Assembly (NCBI GenBank): GCA_026419775.2 | Contig: JAOPGA020001392.1 | Location: 1-26,840 of the forward strand | Reading direction: 5' to 3' | Length of the DNA stretch: 26,840 nt | From: Acrasis kona | Lineage: Eukaryota > Heterolobosea > Eutetramitea > Acrasida > Acrasidae | Part shown: positions 1-9,500 of the stretch, one piece after another | Numbering within the stretch: the stretch's first letter is position 1 | Layout of the letters: every line of letters begins with the position of its first letter | Program-made: the position numbers and the translations under genes | Notes under the pieces: model-generated | What the model was told of the DNA's origin: nothing | The model's input: only the letters and a program-made list of their open reading frames with translations | Databases searched by the model: none

Positions 1-298
1 ATACCAAATCTTTAAACTATCAATATGGAATGTTAAGATTAATATTCTCTCTTGTACCAACACATGATCAACACACATTTGTGAAGATTCTTTCTACCCA
101 TTCAACGGACTCTATTCCGGACATTCTTTACAAAAATAAAATGGTAATAACTAAATATGTAAAATCCTTGTCTATAAACAAACAAGATGATGTCCAAAGG
201 CAGTCAACTGTTCAAGACAGGAGGTTATCGAAGTAACAGTGTTCATAATAAAAACAATAATTTACAGGTTATATACATGTGTGATTAATTATTATCAC
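1..298. other. left-edge stretch without a recognisable gene
   Basis: AT-rich sequence lying 3' of the CDCA7-like gene. A 68-codon open frame on the plus strand has no recognisable motif and unconvincing composition. It probably holds the 3' flank of the minus-strand gene and part of whatever lies beyond the window. Confidence 0.4.
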
Positions 299-1171
299 CT
301 AAACGTCAATGGAACTATTGTGCTTTCTCTTTTCTATCAACATATGGTACACGCTCAAGTGATCGCTCTTTAGTGCCTCTCGAGTTGTTATGGATACAGG
401 ATTCTTACATGCCTTTCGTCTGCAACTGCTGCAGTTGCAAACATTTCTACAAATTGGGCAGACCCAGCCCGGGGTCGACAAAACGTGATCAATGTCTTCT
501 CCGTATCGGTTGCGAAGGCAACTTCCACAAAAGCAGCCTCTAATGTTACTGTTTGTAGTGTTTGTGCACCTTGAGCAGCACGTCTTTCTGTCTGTTGTCT
601 TTTGTTTGCATTGGTGGCAGGTGGTGCTTTTGCTGGGTTCATAAATTTTGTTGGTAGAGGCTTTAGCGGGCTTGAGAAGTCTTCTAACCACGGGCTTTAC
701 CTCTTCCTCCTCGGACTCTCCATCAGACTCATCGGCATCATCTAATTCTTCTTCGCCGGACTCTTCGGTGTCGTGTCCGGCTTGCGGTAACTCTGATACA
801 ACAAACGTGGTTGGTGGAAGCACGTGCATTAACAATTTGGCCGCGGTAAATGTATCTTTGTCACGCATGGTCTGCAGACGTATTTCCTCTTCAATTAGTT
901 CTTGTTTAAATGTGGCCTCCTGAGAATATGATGGTAATGGAGAGGTTGGAGGACTCGATTGGTAGTGCAGGAGCCGTGCAGTCTTGCGCTTCTTTAATGG
1001 GGATATAAACTCTTGGACGCTGTACTTGTTATAGGAGCAGTGACTGGCTATCATTGTGACCGTCGTGAGGGGACGTTTAGGGGTGGGGGAGGTATTGACC
1101 TCTGTCTTGCGAACAAGGACCCCGATGTTCTCCTTGTCTTGGACCGACAGTGATAGTACTCTGTCTGACAT
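299..1171 (-). CDS. CDCA7-like protein with 4CXXC_R1 zinc finger
   Basis: A single-exon gene of 290 residues. The C-terminal ~100 residues (about 184-285) match the zf-4CXXC_R1 domain of the CDCA7/CDCA7L family: a TTCHQCKQKTTDRKTCC start, the CGSCLRNRYGED core, then a CPICRNVCNCSSCRR cluster. Family knowledge: CDCA7 recruits the HELLS (LSH/DDM1) nucleosome remodeller to chromatin and tends to accompany DNA-methylation machinery. The N-terminal half is low-complexity, with a basic KKRKTAR patch (possible nuclear signal) near residue 60 and a Glu/Asp-rich tract near 130-160. Where vertebrate CDCA7 has a Gly in CRGICNCS, this protein has Asn, so it may belong to a divergent subclass. Start chosen at the first in-frame ATG; nothing suggests an intron. 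Confidence 0.88.
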   Translation of the reverse strand: MSDRVLSLSVQDKENIGVLVRKTEVNTSPTPKRPLTTVTMIASHCSYNKYSVQEFISPLKKRKTARLLHYQSSPPTSPLPSYSQEATFKQELIEEEIRLQTMRDKDTFTAAKLLMHVLPPTTFVVSELPQAGHDTEESGEEELDDADESDGESEEEEVKPVVRRLLKPAKASTNKIYEPSKSTTCHQCKQKTTDRKTCCSRCTNTTNSNIRGCFCGSCLRNRYGEDIDHVLSTPGWVCPICRNVCNCSSCRRKACKNPVSITTREALKSDHLSVYHMLIEKRKHNSSIDV

Positions 1172-2455
1172 GATGGTACTTCTTAATTTTTGTGCTTATG
1201 ATCAGCATGGGTGCAAATCTCTCCAAACAGGACCAATCCTGAATTGTAACCGGGGCGCTGTAAAGATGACAATGACTATGTACGAACAAATTAGTTACAA
1301 TATATAGAAACGTTGTTTGTAGGTTCCAACAGAGTTCGTTCGGTTGAATTCATGTCTATCAAAATCAATATCCAACTATTTTTACAACCGCAATGACCAT
1401 AACAAGCAATGCAAAAGCAAAAATACTTTTCATCAATACATTTAGTTTTGTTTGCTGATTTATAAGTAGTTCCATCACATTGTATTCTCCTGTGATGTTG
1501 AACATTATTGTTTGAATGGATGAAATGTGTTTTGTTATACATTAAATCTTTGAGAAACAAATGGAAGTGTTTTATTTTTGTATTTAATAATAAACAATAG
1601 CCACACTGCTGGATTTAACGCAATGATGAAACGTTATTAACAATTATAAGTGGAGGCCATCCACGTCTGAATGCGATAACCCATTCGATCGAAGGAGTCA
1701 TCAATTATGATTTAGTTGCAAATAGGAGTTAAAGCAGTACCCTACACAAGGGTCATAGGAACAGTTAACGACTACATATGCAAACAATTTGGTTTCTCCA
1801 CAGAATGTAAAATCATTGCATGATGTCCTTGGTTTTTATTATGAGTTCCCTGAATTTGTACCTCACACTGCACATCATAATGGTTTAAATTTAAACCAGA
1901 TTCAAATGGCGAGTATCCAGCAGTCGATGAGTTAAGTTCTGGTCTTAATGTTTTGAGTTTGGTATAGCTGCAGTTTTTGGCACTCAAATGTCAAGCTTTG
2001 GTATTGGTTTCTTGAAATAGACGCACGCTCCGGATAGACGTGTTGTTGTAAATGGGGAGCGAGTGGTAACCAAACATTGATGCAGATGTGTTTGCGTGCG
2101 ATGTTTACATGCTTTTTTGCTGTCCAGGTCTCTACTTTGTAGTTTAATATTAGTTATATATAACATATATGAACCCTTGGCGATGCTATGATTCTTCGGA
2201 CACGCCTGAAATGTTTCCAACATTTATCTACTCCGTTCTATTCCGCTCTACTTCAAAATTTTTGAATAAACTGGTTGGTAATATGTGGTGTTGAAAACGT
2301 CAACTATTCGGTACGAAAAGCTCTCATGTGTTTGCATTGCATTTGAGCTGAATTTGGAACCTTACCGTCTTGTTGAGTGGGGCGTGCTACAATAAACATC
2401 AATAATGTTGACAATTCGGACCAACTGTGAACGAGGTCGAAGTTGTTCTACTACT
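1172..2455. other. gene-poor intergenic region
   Basis: About 1.3 kb 5' of the CDCA7-like gene. Only short open frames occur on both strands. One on the minus strand (1291-1560, 89 codons) is oddly Cys-rich around a CFCIACYGHCGC stretch but has no family match I recognise. An 18-bp perfect palindrome lies at 1881-1898. No RNA gene or transposon end is visible. Confidence 0.4.
1881..1898. repeat. 18-bp perfect palindrome
   Basis: TGGTTTAAATTTAAACCA reads identically on both strands. It lies in a gene-poor stretch. It could be a binding site for a dimeric factor or a chance AT-rich palindrome; nothing nearby decides between these. Confidence 0.6.
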
Positions 2456-2514
2456 TCTATATATATAAGTCCTCAATGCTTGGTTGAGTTTGATTACAAT
2501 TGAGAAAACTTCGG

Positions 2515-3382
2515 ATGAAGATGACATTATGGTCATCCTACTTTAAAGAACAAAGATCCAAAATTTATTCGGGATATCTTGTAATCTGAATTCCGAAAAT
2601 GACTTAGCCTTCATGTTTCGTACTTTGATGCCAGTGGAAATGAAATAAAAATTCTCGTACACTTTACGGCGAAGATTGGTGAATGTCGCGTACCGTGCTG
2701 GGAAATATACCACAAGACCTCTCCGATGAATTTCGCCGGATAACATTCAAAGAATACTCCAACAAAAAGACGAACTTAATCTTGAAGACAAAGCCATTGA
2801 TTATCTGACGGAATCATTTATAAAAACTAACAGAGCACAAACACCGTTTGAAATTTTTATTGCAAGTATGCTAGCAGTTGTACAGAAGAAAAAAAAGTCA
2901 GTACACGACAAGAATTGAAAGAATGGTCTGCAATCAATCAACACAACATGTTTCAACGTGGCGTCGACTGCATTTACAAATACATTGAGTTGGCATGTGA
3001 ACGTCATCAAGTAGAGAACAATGACGAAATTTTTCAAAAGTTGTATTGAAAATATTGTGTTGCAGTATGTTCTCTGATAAGTATGCATCATTAGAACCTA
3101 TTGAATTAATAAATGTTCTTAATTCTGATTTCATTTCTCTTATTGGGACCATTCATGGTGGAGGTTAGCTGAGGATCAACAAAGTTGAGCCAATGGTGCA
3201 TCTAGCTCTTTTACTTCTCCGGACCTGGAAAGCAGATTGCAATCAATGACTTTCAAGGTAGATTCAATAAATCAAAAATGCGTCCCAACCAGTGGAATAT
3301 GAGTATCTCGAGCCCACCAAAGAAGAGAAGCAGGAAGAACAAGATGAAATGTCAGATTTACAAGGATCAAGTGACCAACAAT
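2515..3382 (+). pseudogene. degraded, unrecognised protein-coding stretch
   Basis: Protein-like stretches appear in changing plus-strand frames with stops between them. Examples are FDASGNEIKILVHFTAKIG near 2626, a helical segment around QQKDELNLEDKAIDYLTES near 2770, a segment with VDCIYKYIELACERHQVEN near 2960-3030, ASLEPIELINVLNSDFISLI near 3085, and an acidic tail ending in GSSDQQ then stop near 3380. A TATA-like run (about 2457-2469) sits roughly 50 bp before the first ATG (2515). The segments read like one ordinary helical protein that has decayed. Some of the breaks could instead be unrecognised short introns, but I could not place a consistent GT-AG set. I do not recognise the family. 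Confidence 0.45.
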
Positions 3383-3409
3383 AATCCGAAAAAAGCGTAG
3401 ACTTAATCA

Positions 3410-3569
3410 TTAAATTACTTTTTTATTTGTTAGATTGGTTTTCAAATGATCTTTCTTGTGTTTAATCGTCTCATCTTCCTCTCCTTGACTCATGAAGTCT
3501 TTTAAGAATCTTCAAAAATTCAGCCGAAGGCTTATCAATTAGTTTACTCTGGTCTGCTGATGTGATCAT
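3410..3569 (-). CDS. possible small gene or remnant, unrecognised
   Basis: From an ATG at 3569 the minus strand encodes MITSADQSKLIDKPSAEFLK and onward. A Lys/Glu-rich helical stretch containing DFMSQGEEDETIKHKK follows in a neighbouring frame and ends in TAA at 3410-3412. The two halves look like one short protein of about 50 residues separated by a one-base phase change. It may be a decayed gene, a sequence error, or two unrelated chance frames. Confidence 0.22.
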
Positions 3570-3915
3570 TGTGTTTGTGTTTGTGATAGTTCAAGTTCCA
3601 AGTTGACCAAATCAACTCCCGTAAAACAATATATATGAAGTACAACAAGCACTGAAGAGGATTAGAAGATCCTATGACTTCGTCCCATTCAGAAACCAAT
3701 TACAACATGATAGATCATAGCGGCGGGCCTTTTGGATGTCTAAATTAAGTACAACAAGAACTTCTGAAGATGTTATTAAATTAGGACATTCCATGGAAGC
3801 ACTTTCCTTATGTATACAAATTTTTGATAATAATATTTAATCTAAAAATAGAATGTCAATGACAGCCCATTTAAAAAGAAAATTCAACACCACAACAACC
3901 ATCAAAAAACAAAAC
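3570..3915. other. 5' flank of the Cys-rich surface protein gene
   Basis: AT-rich intergenic DNA of about 350 bp with no credible frame. A TATATAT-type run sits near 3630-3640 and an AATATTTAA-type run near 3830-3840, shortly before the next gene's first ATG (3853). These are candidate promoter elements only by composition. Confidence 0.3.
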
Positions 3916-5013
3916 ATGAACACACTAATAAGACTACTACTCTTAACTTGCTTAATAACGTACACTCTGGCAGTAACATGTGTCGGCGGTACACAAACTT
4001 GTGAAGCAGGCGATAAATGTTGCGGAACAGGTACTAATTCATACTGCTACAACCCAAAGGCAAATGAATGTTTCATCAGATCGGATGGCTCTCCAGCAAT
4101 GTGCGACGCAGGAAATGGTTGGTGCAACAATAATTGCTACAATCCATTACTGGAGACTTGCTACCCAACTTCCAATGGCGGCCAAGTTACTTGTAAAAGC
4201 ACAGACAAGGTTTGCGGAAATGATTGTTATAACCCTAAGGACTTCACCTGCCATACGTTATCTACCGGCGCAACTACATTATGTAACTCAGACACCGTTT
4301 TATGCAAGGACCAATGTATCAATCCTGCTGCGCAGACATGTGCCAAGGACTCTAAAGGTAACCTAGCCCTATGCAACGTTGGAAACGGTAACTGCAACGG
4401 CAACTGCTTTGATCCAAAATGGCAGTCTTGTCTAAAAACTGAAAATGGTGGTGAGGTCACCTGCTCAAGCACTGACAAGGTATGCGGAGAAACTTGCTAC
4501 AACCCGTTGGCTCAATCATGTTCAAAAAATCCTGAAGGCAAAGACATCAACTGCGCCATTGGAAGCGAAGCATGTGGAGACTCTTGCTACAACCCCTCTA
4601 ACCAAGTTTGTTTGAAGGTTGATAACGGTGCATACATTGCTTGTGACGCTGGTTCAAAAGTGTGTGGTGGATACTGCTACAACCCAAAGTCTGATGTTTG
4701 TGATCTTTCAACGTCCACTGCTTCACCTACTACCAAAGCACCAAGTTCAACTAAACCAAGCACTACCTCTATTCCAACTGAGACCGATGAGCCACAAACT
4801 ACAGAGTCGCCCCTAGTTACTAGAGTACCTGAACCAACACCAACAAGTACAACTACTAGACCCCCTGTCTCAGCCAGTACTACAAGCTCACCAACCACTA
4901 CCACTCTAGCTCCAGACACCAAGAATGAAGAAGTCTCGGGGTCATCCTTGATTAGAATCACTTTGACGATTTTAGGTATTATCGCAGTTTCGTTTTTACT
5001 TTTAGCTTTGTAA
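3916..5013 (+). CDS. secreted, probably GPI-anchored Cys-rich repeat protein
   Basis: Starting at the ATG at 3916 gives 365 residues opening with a clear signal peptide (MNTLIRLLLLTCLITYTLA). An in-frame ATG at 3853 would add 21 polar residues and hide that signal, so I prefer the second. The body has eight repeats of about 26-32 residues built on C[YFI][ND]P-x4-C followed by a C-x(5-6)-C pair. This resembles the short Cys-rich Carb_bind (PF10645) carbohydrate-binding module of fungi. A Thr/Ser/Pro-rich mucin-like stalk (about 280-335) follows, then a hydrophobic tail ending in FLLLAL with no cytoplasmic residues, as expected for a GPI-attachment signal. Likely role, by inference: a cell-surface or coat protein binding glycans. 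An AATAAA lies about 10 nt after the stop. Confidence 0.8.
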   Translation: MNTLIRLLLLTCLITYTLAVTCVGGTQTCEAGDKCCGTGTNSYCYNPKANECFIRSDGSPAMCDAGNGWCNNNCYNPLLETCYPTSNGGQVTCKSTDKVCGNDCYNPKDFTCHTLSTGATTLCNSDTVLCKDQCINPAAQTCAKDSKGNLALCNVGNGNCNGNCFDPKWQSCLKTENGGEVTCSSTDKVCGETCYNPLAQSCSKNPEGKDINCAIGSEACGDSCYNPSNQVCLKVDNGAYIACDAGSKVCGGYCYNPKSDVCDLSTSTASPTTKAPSSTKPSTTSIPTETDEPQTTESPLVTRVPEPTPTSTTTRPPVSASTTSSPTTTTLAPDTKNEEVSGSSLIRITLTILGIIAVSFLLLAL

Positions 5014-5194
5014 AGCAAAATAAATGAAAAACTATTTTTCTAGCTACTTATTGTTTGTTTGATATTTATGAAATTATATTGATAAATGATTGTAAAAATG
5101 GGATGAGTTGACCATCTTGATCAAGTACAAGTTAAAGAAGCACTGCGACAGGATTCCGACATCAGTTCAACAAAGAGCAAATATGTTATTCATG

Positions 5195-5458
5195 TCAGTA
5201 AATATCCCTTTTCTTCAGTTGAAGAGGTGCTTGACATGTTCTTTCGACATCATTGAGTTCAAAATCCCAATCTACACACCGTAATTCCTGCATACGTAGC
5301 AAAGGGTTTATTTTTGAGTAAAACGATTCTTCACCATGTAACCATAGTGCTGTATTGAACAAATAATTGAGTTTATTACCTGTATAACCAAATTCTTGGT
5401 GGAAGGCCGAGTAATAAATTTCAACAGAATTTTGACTTGCAAAAATGTAATGGATCAC
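5195..5458 (-). CDS. short unrecognised open frame, possible gene remnant
   Basis: 87 codons from ATG, with the frame staying open further upstream into the tail of the channel gene. The composition is protein-like (GYTGNKLNYLFNTALWLHGE, then a Trp/Asp-rich CVDWDFELNDVE stretch), but no family is recognised. It lies just 3' of the channel gene on the same strand. It could be a gene fragment or a chance frame. Confidence 0.22.
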   Translation of the reverse strand: MIHYIFASQNSVEIYYSAFHQEFGYTGNKLNYLFNTALWLHGEESFYSKINPLLRMQELRCVDWDFELNDVERTCQAPLQLKKRDIY

Positions 5459-5481
5459 TAGACGAGCATCATTTCTCGACT

Positions 5482-7573
5482 TTAATTTTTCTCCTCCTGT
5501 ATGGATTTGGCAGAATCCGTTCTCATAAGATCACCATAACTATTAGAACTATTTGTAGATCTACTACTGTCTGGATTTCCGCTGTCCATATTACGCTTGC
5601 TTAGTAGTCTCGTTAAGAGTGTTTTGCTGGATTTACTAGGAGAATTCAAGGAAGAATTGGACGACTTCCTAACCTTACTCATATCTACTTTAAATCTACT
5701 CACAGGATTTGGGGAATCCGGTAGCTTATCAACTTGTTCAGGCTGAGCCTTCTGCTCTACGTTCTGCTCCGCTGCTTTCTGCTCTGCTGCCATTTCGGAC
5801 AACATTTTCTCTTCCCTGGCTTTGGACTCTGCCAGCTCCTTTAATTTTTTCTCCTCCTCTTCTTTCTTCGCTGCAAGTTGTCTCTTTCTGTTCTCGACAT
5901 CCTCCTTCATTACATCAATAGCAGCTGGGAATCTTTTTACAACATTATCAAAATCTTCCTTGTAAAGAACATAGAGTTCGCATAATTCTGCAGCTCTTAT
6001 ACTTGCCGTTCTCCTTGTTTCTTCTACGAGAGCAATTTCTCCAAAGAAAGCACCTTCGCGTAATGTGGCGTAAACAACTTTCCCATCAGCACTCACTACT
6101 TGCACAGACCCTTTTCCAATAAAGAACATTTCTCTTCCTTTATCTCCAGCAGTTACACAGTAGTAACCTTTTAGAAGCAAAGTGTATTTTAATTTTTGGC
6201 AAATGGCTTCTACGAACAAATCACCACATTTTTTAAATAGTGGAACATGAGCTACAAGATCCCTACATTATTTCAATATTAGGAACAAATTCTAACATAC
6301 TTGTGAAGGTACTGAGCAATTTTCCTCTTGACTGCAATATCCAAGTCTCCGATGACTTGTTCAAAATCGATACCCTTTTTACCTCTTTGCAGAATTGTGT
6401 AAAATTTTTTCGAGTCCTGTTGAAGATTGGATGACACACTTCGGTACTTTAGGTACTCCCTCAAATTATCAATCTTATCTCTAAAGATTTGATCATTTCT
6501 GTCCATAGACAATACAATGTCACCTACAGTACCAAGCAATATCGAATACAAACAAGACCCTACAACCACATTAACAATACATAATGTAGCACTGCTTGGA
6601 TCCATAGGGTTTAAGGATGCGTACCCTACAGTGACTGGAACCATGATGGATATAACTCCCAAATACTGTTTAAGCCTCATATCAAAATTATAATCTGGAG
6701 GATAGGAAAAAGTATTCATTTGAGTATTGTAAATATACACATCCATGGTGTCGTCAGACATAAGATATGTTCCATACAAATGACCTACTGTTTGGGTATA
6801 AAAAGTAGCGCACCCCATAATGTGTATGATGAGGACTAGCACTAGAGACAAATTGAAAATACGTAAATAAAGTGGGTTCATTAATTTGTTTAGCTGAACT
6901 TCAATTGCGCTGTAGTAATCTCCAAATCTGTATAATGATAACATTCTAAATAATCTATACAAGGGGTTCGTAACGAACCAATCCATTGGGAAGTATGTAA
7001 TTAGATCAATCCATAAGTTAAACTATAATTTAGAATGTATTAAGAAGTTTAAAACTTTACCTTTGCATAATCGATGAATGCCACTTTTCTGCTGTACACT
7101 GGTAACCCTTTGACCTCTACCGCAGCGAAAAAATGACTCAAAATGTTAAGGTAGCAGAACACATCAAGAACAATGTGAGTGACTTGAAATCCAATGTGGG
7201 TGTATGTCTCGAAACCAGCTAGATAGGACGTCAAAAATAGATTATACAAAATAATAAATGTCATCGCAAAGTCCATTATGATTCTCGGCTTTGAATTTGT
7301 CAAGATGTAAAATTTTTGATAATTCTGGTTATAAAAAGTAGTAATTCTTTCCCTAATTGGAGGGCGTTTTGTTTTGAATACTTCCAAATCGAATTCTGTC
7401 TTGACAGATGTTAATTTTGGGACAACCAGAGGTTCTTCAACTTCCATCGACTCCTCATTCTTAACGGGTGTTATTGGAGCACCCTTTAATAAAAGCTCTT
7501 GTTCTCTTTCCTTTCCATCAAAATTTGTCGGTGGTGACTCCATACTTTGAGTACTATCATCAGGCGTAGACAT
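5482..7573 (-). CDS. cyclic nucleotide-binding cation channel (CNG/HCN-like)
   Basis: Three exons: 7061-7573, 6301-7022 and 5482-6262, joined by two 38-nt GT-AG introns, give 671 residues. Exon 1 ends in FIDYAK and joins FNLWIDLITYFPMDWF, matching the S3 region of CNG/HCN-type channels. Exon 2 carries an S4-like RLFRMLSLYRFGDYY with few arginines, S5, a pore loop with TVGYASLNP (about residues 302-310) and S6. Exon 3 opens KDLVAHVPLFKKC and holds a cNMP-binding domain with the phosphate-binding cassette FGEIALVEETRRTAS (about 485-499), including the key Glu and Arg. A Glu/Lys-rich coiled coil (about 540-600) and a Ser-rich tail follow. Expected role: a plasma-membrane channel gated or modulated by cAMP/cGMP. 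The filter GYA instead of GYG is unusual. It shares a short upstream region with the divergent gene at 7650. Confidence 0.92.
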
Positions 7574-7649
7574 TGTGCGCCAATAAAGATTTGTAATTCA
7601 ACTATCAAAGGAGAATTTATTCCCTTACAATCCCATCAAACGACGTATA
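7574..7649. promoter_or_regulatory. 76-bp bidirectional intergenic region
   Basis: The start codons of the channel gene (-) and the four-helix membrane protein gene (+) are only 76 bp apart, so their promoters and 5' leaders must lie in this stretch or overlap coding sequence. No clear TATA box is seen. The call depends on the ATG at 7650, chosen because it splices cleanly in frame. Confidence 0.5.
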
Positions 7650-8313
7650 ATGCACGTACATATACCAACAGGCACCGTACAAGAGAGCAAATACGGTCCG
7701 ATATACGCCGACCAAGGGAACAGAGCACAGAAAGTGTAAGGCTGAACAACTTTATTAACTTATTTTAAAAGAGTTGATGCTGTTCTGCTTGGTATGATGT
7801 TTTGTATAATGCTGGGAATGGGCATTTGGGAAGCCACGATGTATGGAATGAACCCTGACACTCCGGATAGTCAGGACTGTAAAGTAATACAAATTAGAAA
7901 TATTATGCTCGCAAATGTAAATACTGAAGATCAACCATTCTAATATATTATAGGGCGTGCTAGATATATCTGCTGCGCTCGTCGCAGCCTTCATGATTTT
8001 ATCAATGACTACTTTGTTCCCACCTACCGTCTCCCTACACACCAACAACACTATGGGTTGTTGCCACACCGTGCTTTCCATCGGCTCCATCAGTCTTATG
8101 ATTGCAAATTCGGTTTTAACTTGGGGTAGCAACTGTAAACTCATGCCAGGTCACTTTTATCACATGATGAATGTAATGCTTATTGTTATGTGGAGCGTAA
8201 TGGGAGCATACTTTTTGTTTTCAGTGTTTGCCTCAGTGGTGGCAAAAGCAATTGATAAGAAGAACATGGAGGATAAGGAAGATAGATACCAAGTAGTCAA
8301 CAATGATGAATAA
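7650..8313 (+). CDS. four-helix integral membrane protein, unknown family
   Basis: Three exons: 7650-7735, 7772-7883 and 7954-8313, with introns of 36 nt (GTAAGG...AAAAG) and 70 nt, give 185 residues. The first exon encodes MHVHIPTGTVQESKYGPIYA and onward, then splicing yields KVVDAVLLGMMFCIMLGMGI. Four hydrophobic segments follow the tetraspan pattern: about 31-50, 69-91, 103-125 and 136-160. A Cys pair lies in the middle (GCCHTV). The cytosolic tail is charged (KKNMEDKEDRYQVV). I do not recognise the family; the layout recalls small four-helix proteins of the MARVEL/tetraspan kind, but this is inference. The AATAAA at 8309-8314 overlaps the stop codon, and the stop lies only 18 nt from that of the convergent SUMO E2 gene. 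Confidence 0.75.
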
Positions 8314-8331
8314 AATTTTGTGTACAATAAT

Positions 8332-8938
8332 TTATTGCTGTTGTGGGCGCGACTCAGCCGCTACTTTTCTTACTCTTCTTTCATACTCTGGTCTGTTTTT
8401 TCTAAAAATAACTTAACAACAACACAAGATGCGGACTTACACAAATAGGCGATAAGGTTCTTCCTGTGCAGGAGATTGTGCGTTAGGATTATCTAGAAGT
8501 TCTTGGATGCCTAATAATATTTGCTTCACATTAATAGATGGTTTCCAGTCATATTCTTCATTCAAAATGCTCAAACACACGGTCCCACTTGGATAGACAT
8601 TAGGATGAAACAAGGGTGGTACAAAAATGCATTTTGGGGGTTTAGCAGGATAATCCTCGCTAAATTCCATGTTTAGTCTGTATTCTCCACCTTCCCACAA
8701 AGTCTGAACGTTAATAGAGTTAAAAAATAATAATAATAAACTTACTCCTGCCTTTCCAGGAATTCCACACTCCCACTTCATAAGATCAACTTCTTCACCT
8801 TTCATCATTGGTCTTGCCCAAAATCCCTTTAATATAAATAAACAATAGTTATTTCGTACTTACGTATGGATGATCTTTCCTCCATGCCTTTCTTTCAAGC
8901 ATTATGCGCTTCTGTGCCATACCCGTTGGCTTGCTCAT
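8332..8938 (-). CDS. UBC9: SUMO-conjugating enzyme E2 (UBC9)
   Basis: Four exons: 8864-8938, 8746-8826, 8441-8703 and 8332-8401, with introns of 37, 42 and 39 nt, give 162 residues (animal UBC9 has 158). The start reads [19 protein letters not shown], followed by [26 protein letters not shown], the [10 protein letters not shown] segment and the HPN motif (about 85-87). The active-site Cys sits in [10 protein letters not shown] (about residue 95). The [21 protein letters not shown] stretch is diagnostic for UBC9 over ubiquitin E2s. It takes SUMO from the SAE1/UBA2 E1 and transfers it to lysines in psi-K-x-E sites, mainly in the nucleus. The last exon is needed to complete the C-terminal helix ([12 protein letters not shown]). 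AATAAA overlaps the TAA stop. Confidence 0.95.
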
Positions 8939-9500
8939 GTTATCAATGCACTTGTTGAATATTCAAGTTGACCAAAAAGTAGTTAAAAAACTCCATACCA
9001 GAATTGAAAACATTGTAACCTCTGACACCTCTGATGCACAAGACATCACACATGAAAGCACATTCTTATTTGAATGTTGATGGATATTCCTGGCTTGATC
9101 AGCTATTCTATTGAAACTACTTAACAAAGAAGCTACGTATATGTTGCTGATCGTATTTAATCATTGTGATGATTACAGTCCAGGTTTTATTATATTGCAA
9201 GTCACACTAGCAAATGAGGCACATCCTTGAAAATAGATGATATAATTGATTAAAGCCCAGCTGAGCAGTAGCCTAAAGACGGAAAATTTGGTATATAAAC
9301 CATTTATATATGAAGGGTAGTCAAATAAGATAAATATGAGTAATTTATGACAGGTCTCAAATTTATTGTTGTTGTTGCCGCTCCAATGTTTATTGCAATT
9401 AATAGACTCGATGTAAAAGACAACCGCGCAGATGTATCAAACATCAAAAATCACCTATCAACCCCTATTTGACCCATCAGTTAACTCTTGCATTTGAGTT
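8939..9500. other. intergenic region between the SUMO E2 and the giant kinase gene
   Basis: About 560 bp separating two divergent genes. A 44-codon plus-strand frame (8946-9080, beginning MHLLNIQVDQKVVKKLHTRI) is open but matches nothing I know and is probably chance or a remnant. The rest is AT-rich with TATATAT runs near 9290-9310. Promoters for both neighbours presumably lie here. Confidence 0.35.

Noticed and set aside
4677-5018. Val/Gly-rich minus-strand frame of 113 codons.
   Set aside because: It is the complement of the Thr/Ser/Pro-rich mucin stalk; the composition is an artefact of that repeat.
7755-8144. 129-codon minus-strand frame over the four-helix protein gene.
   Set aside because: The plus-strand exons splice in frame and give clean membrane helices; the antisense frame has no supporting feature.
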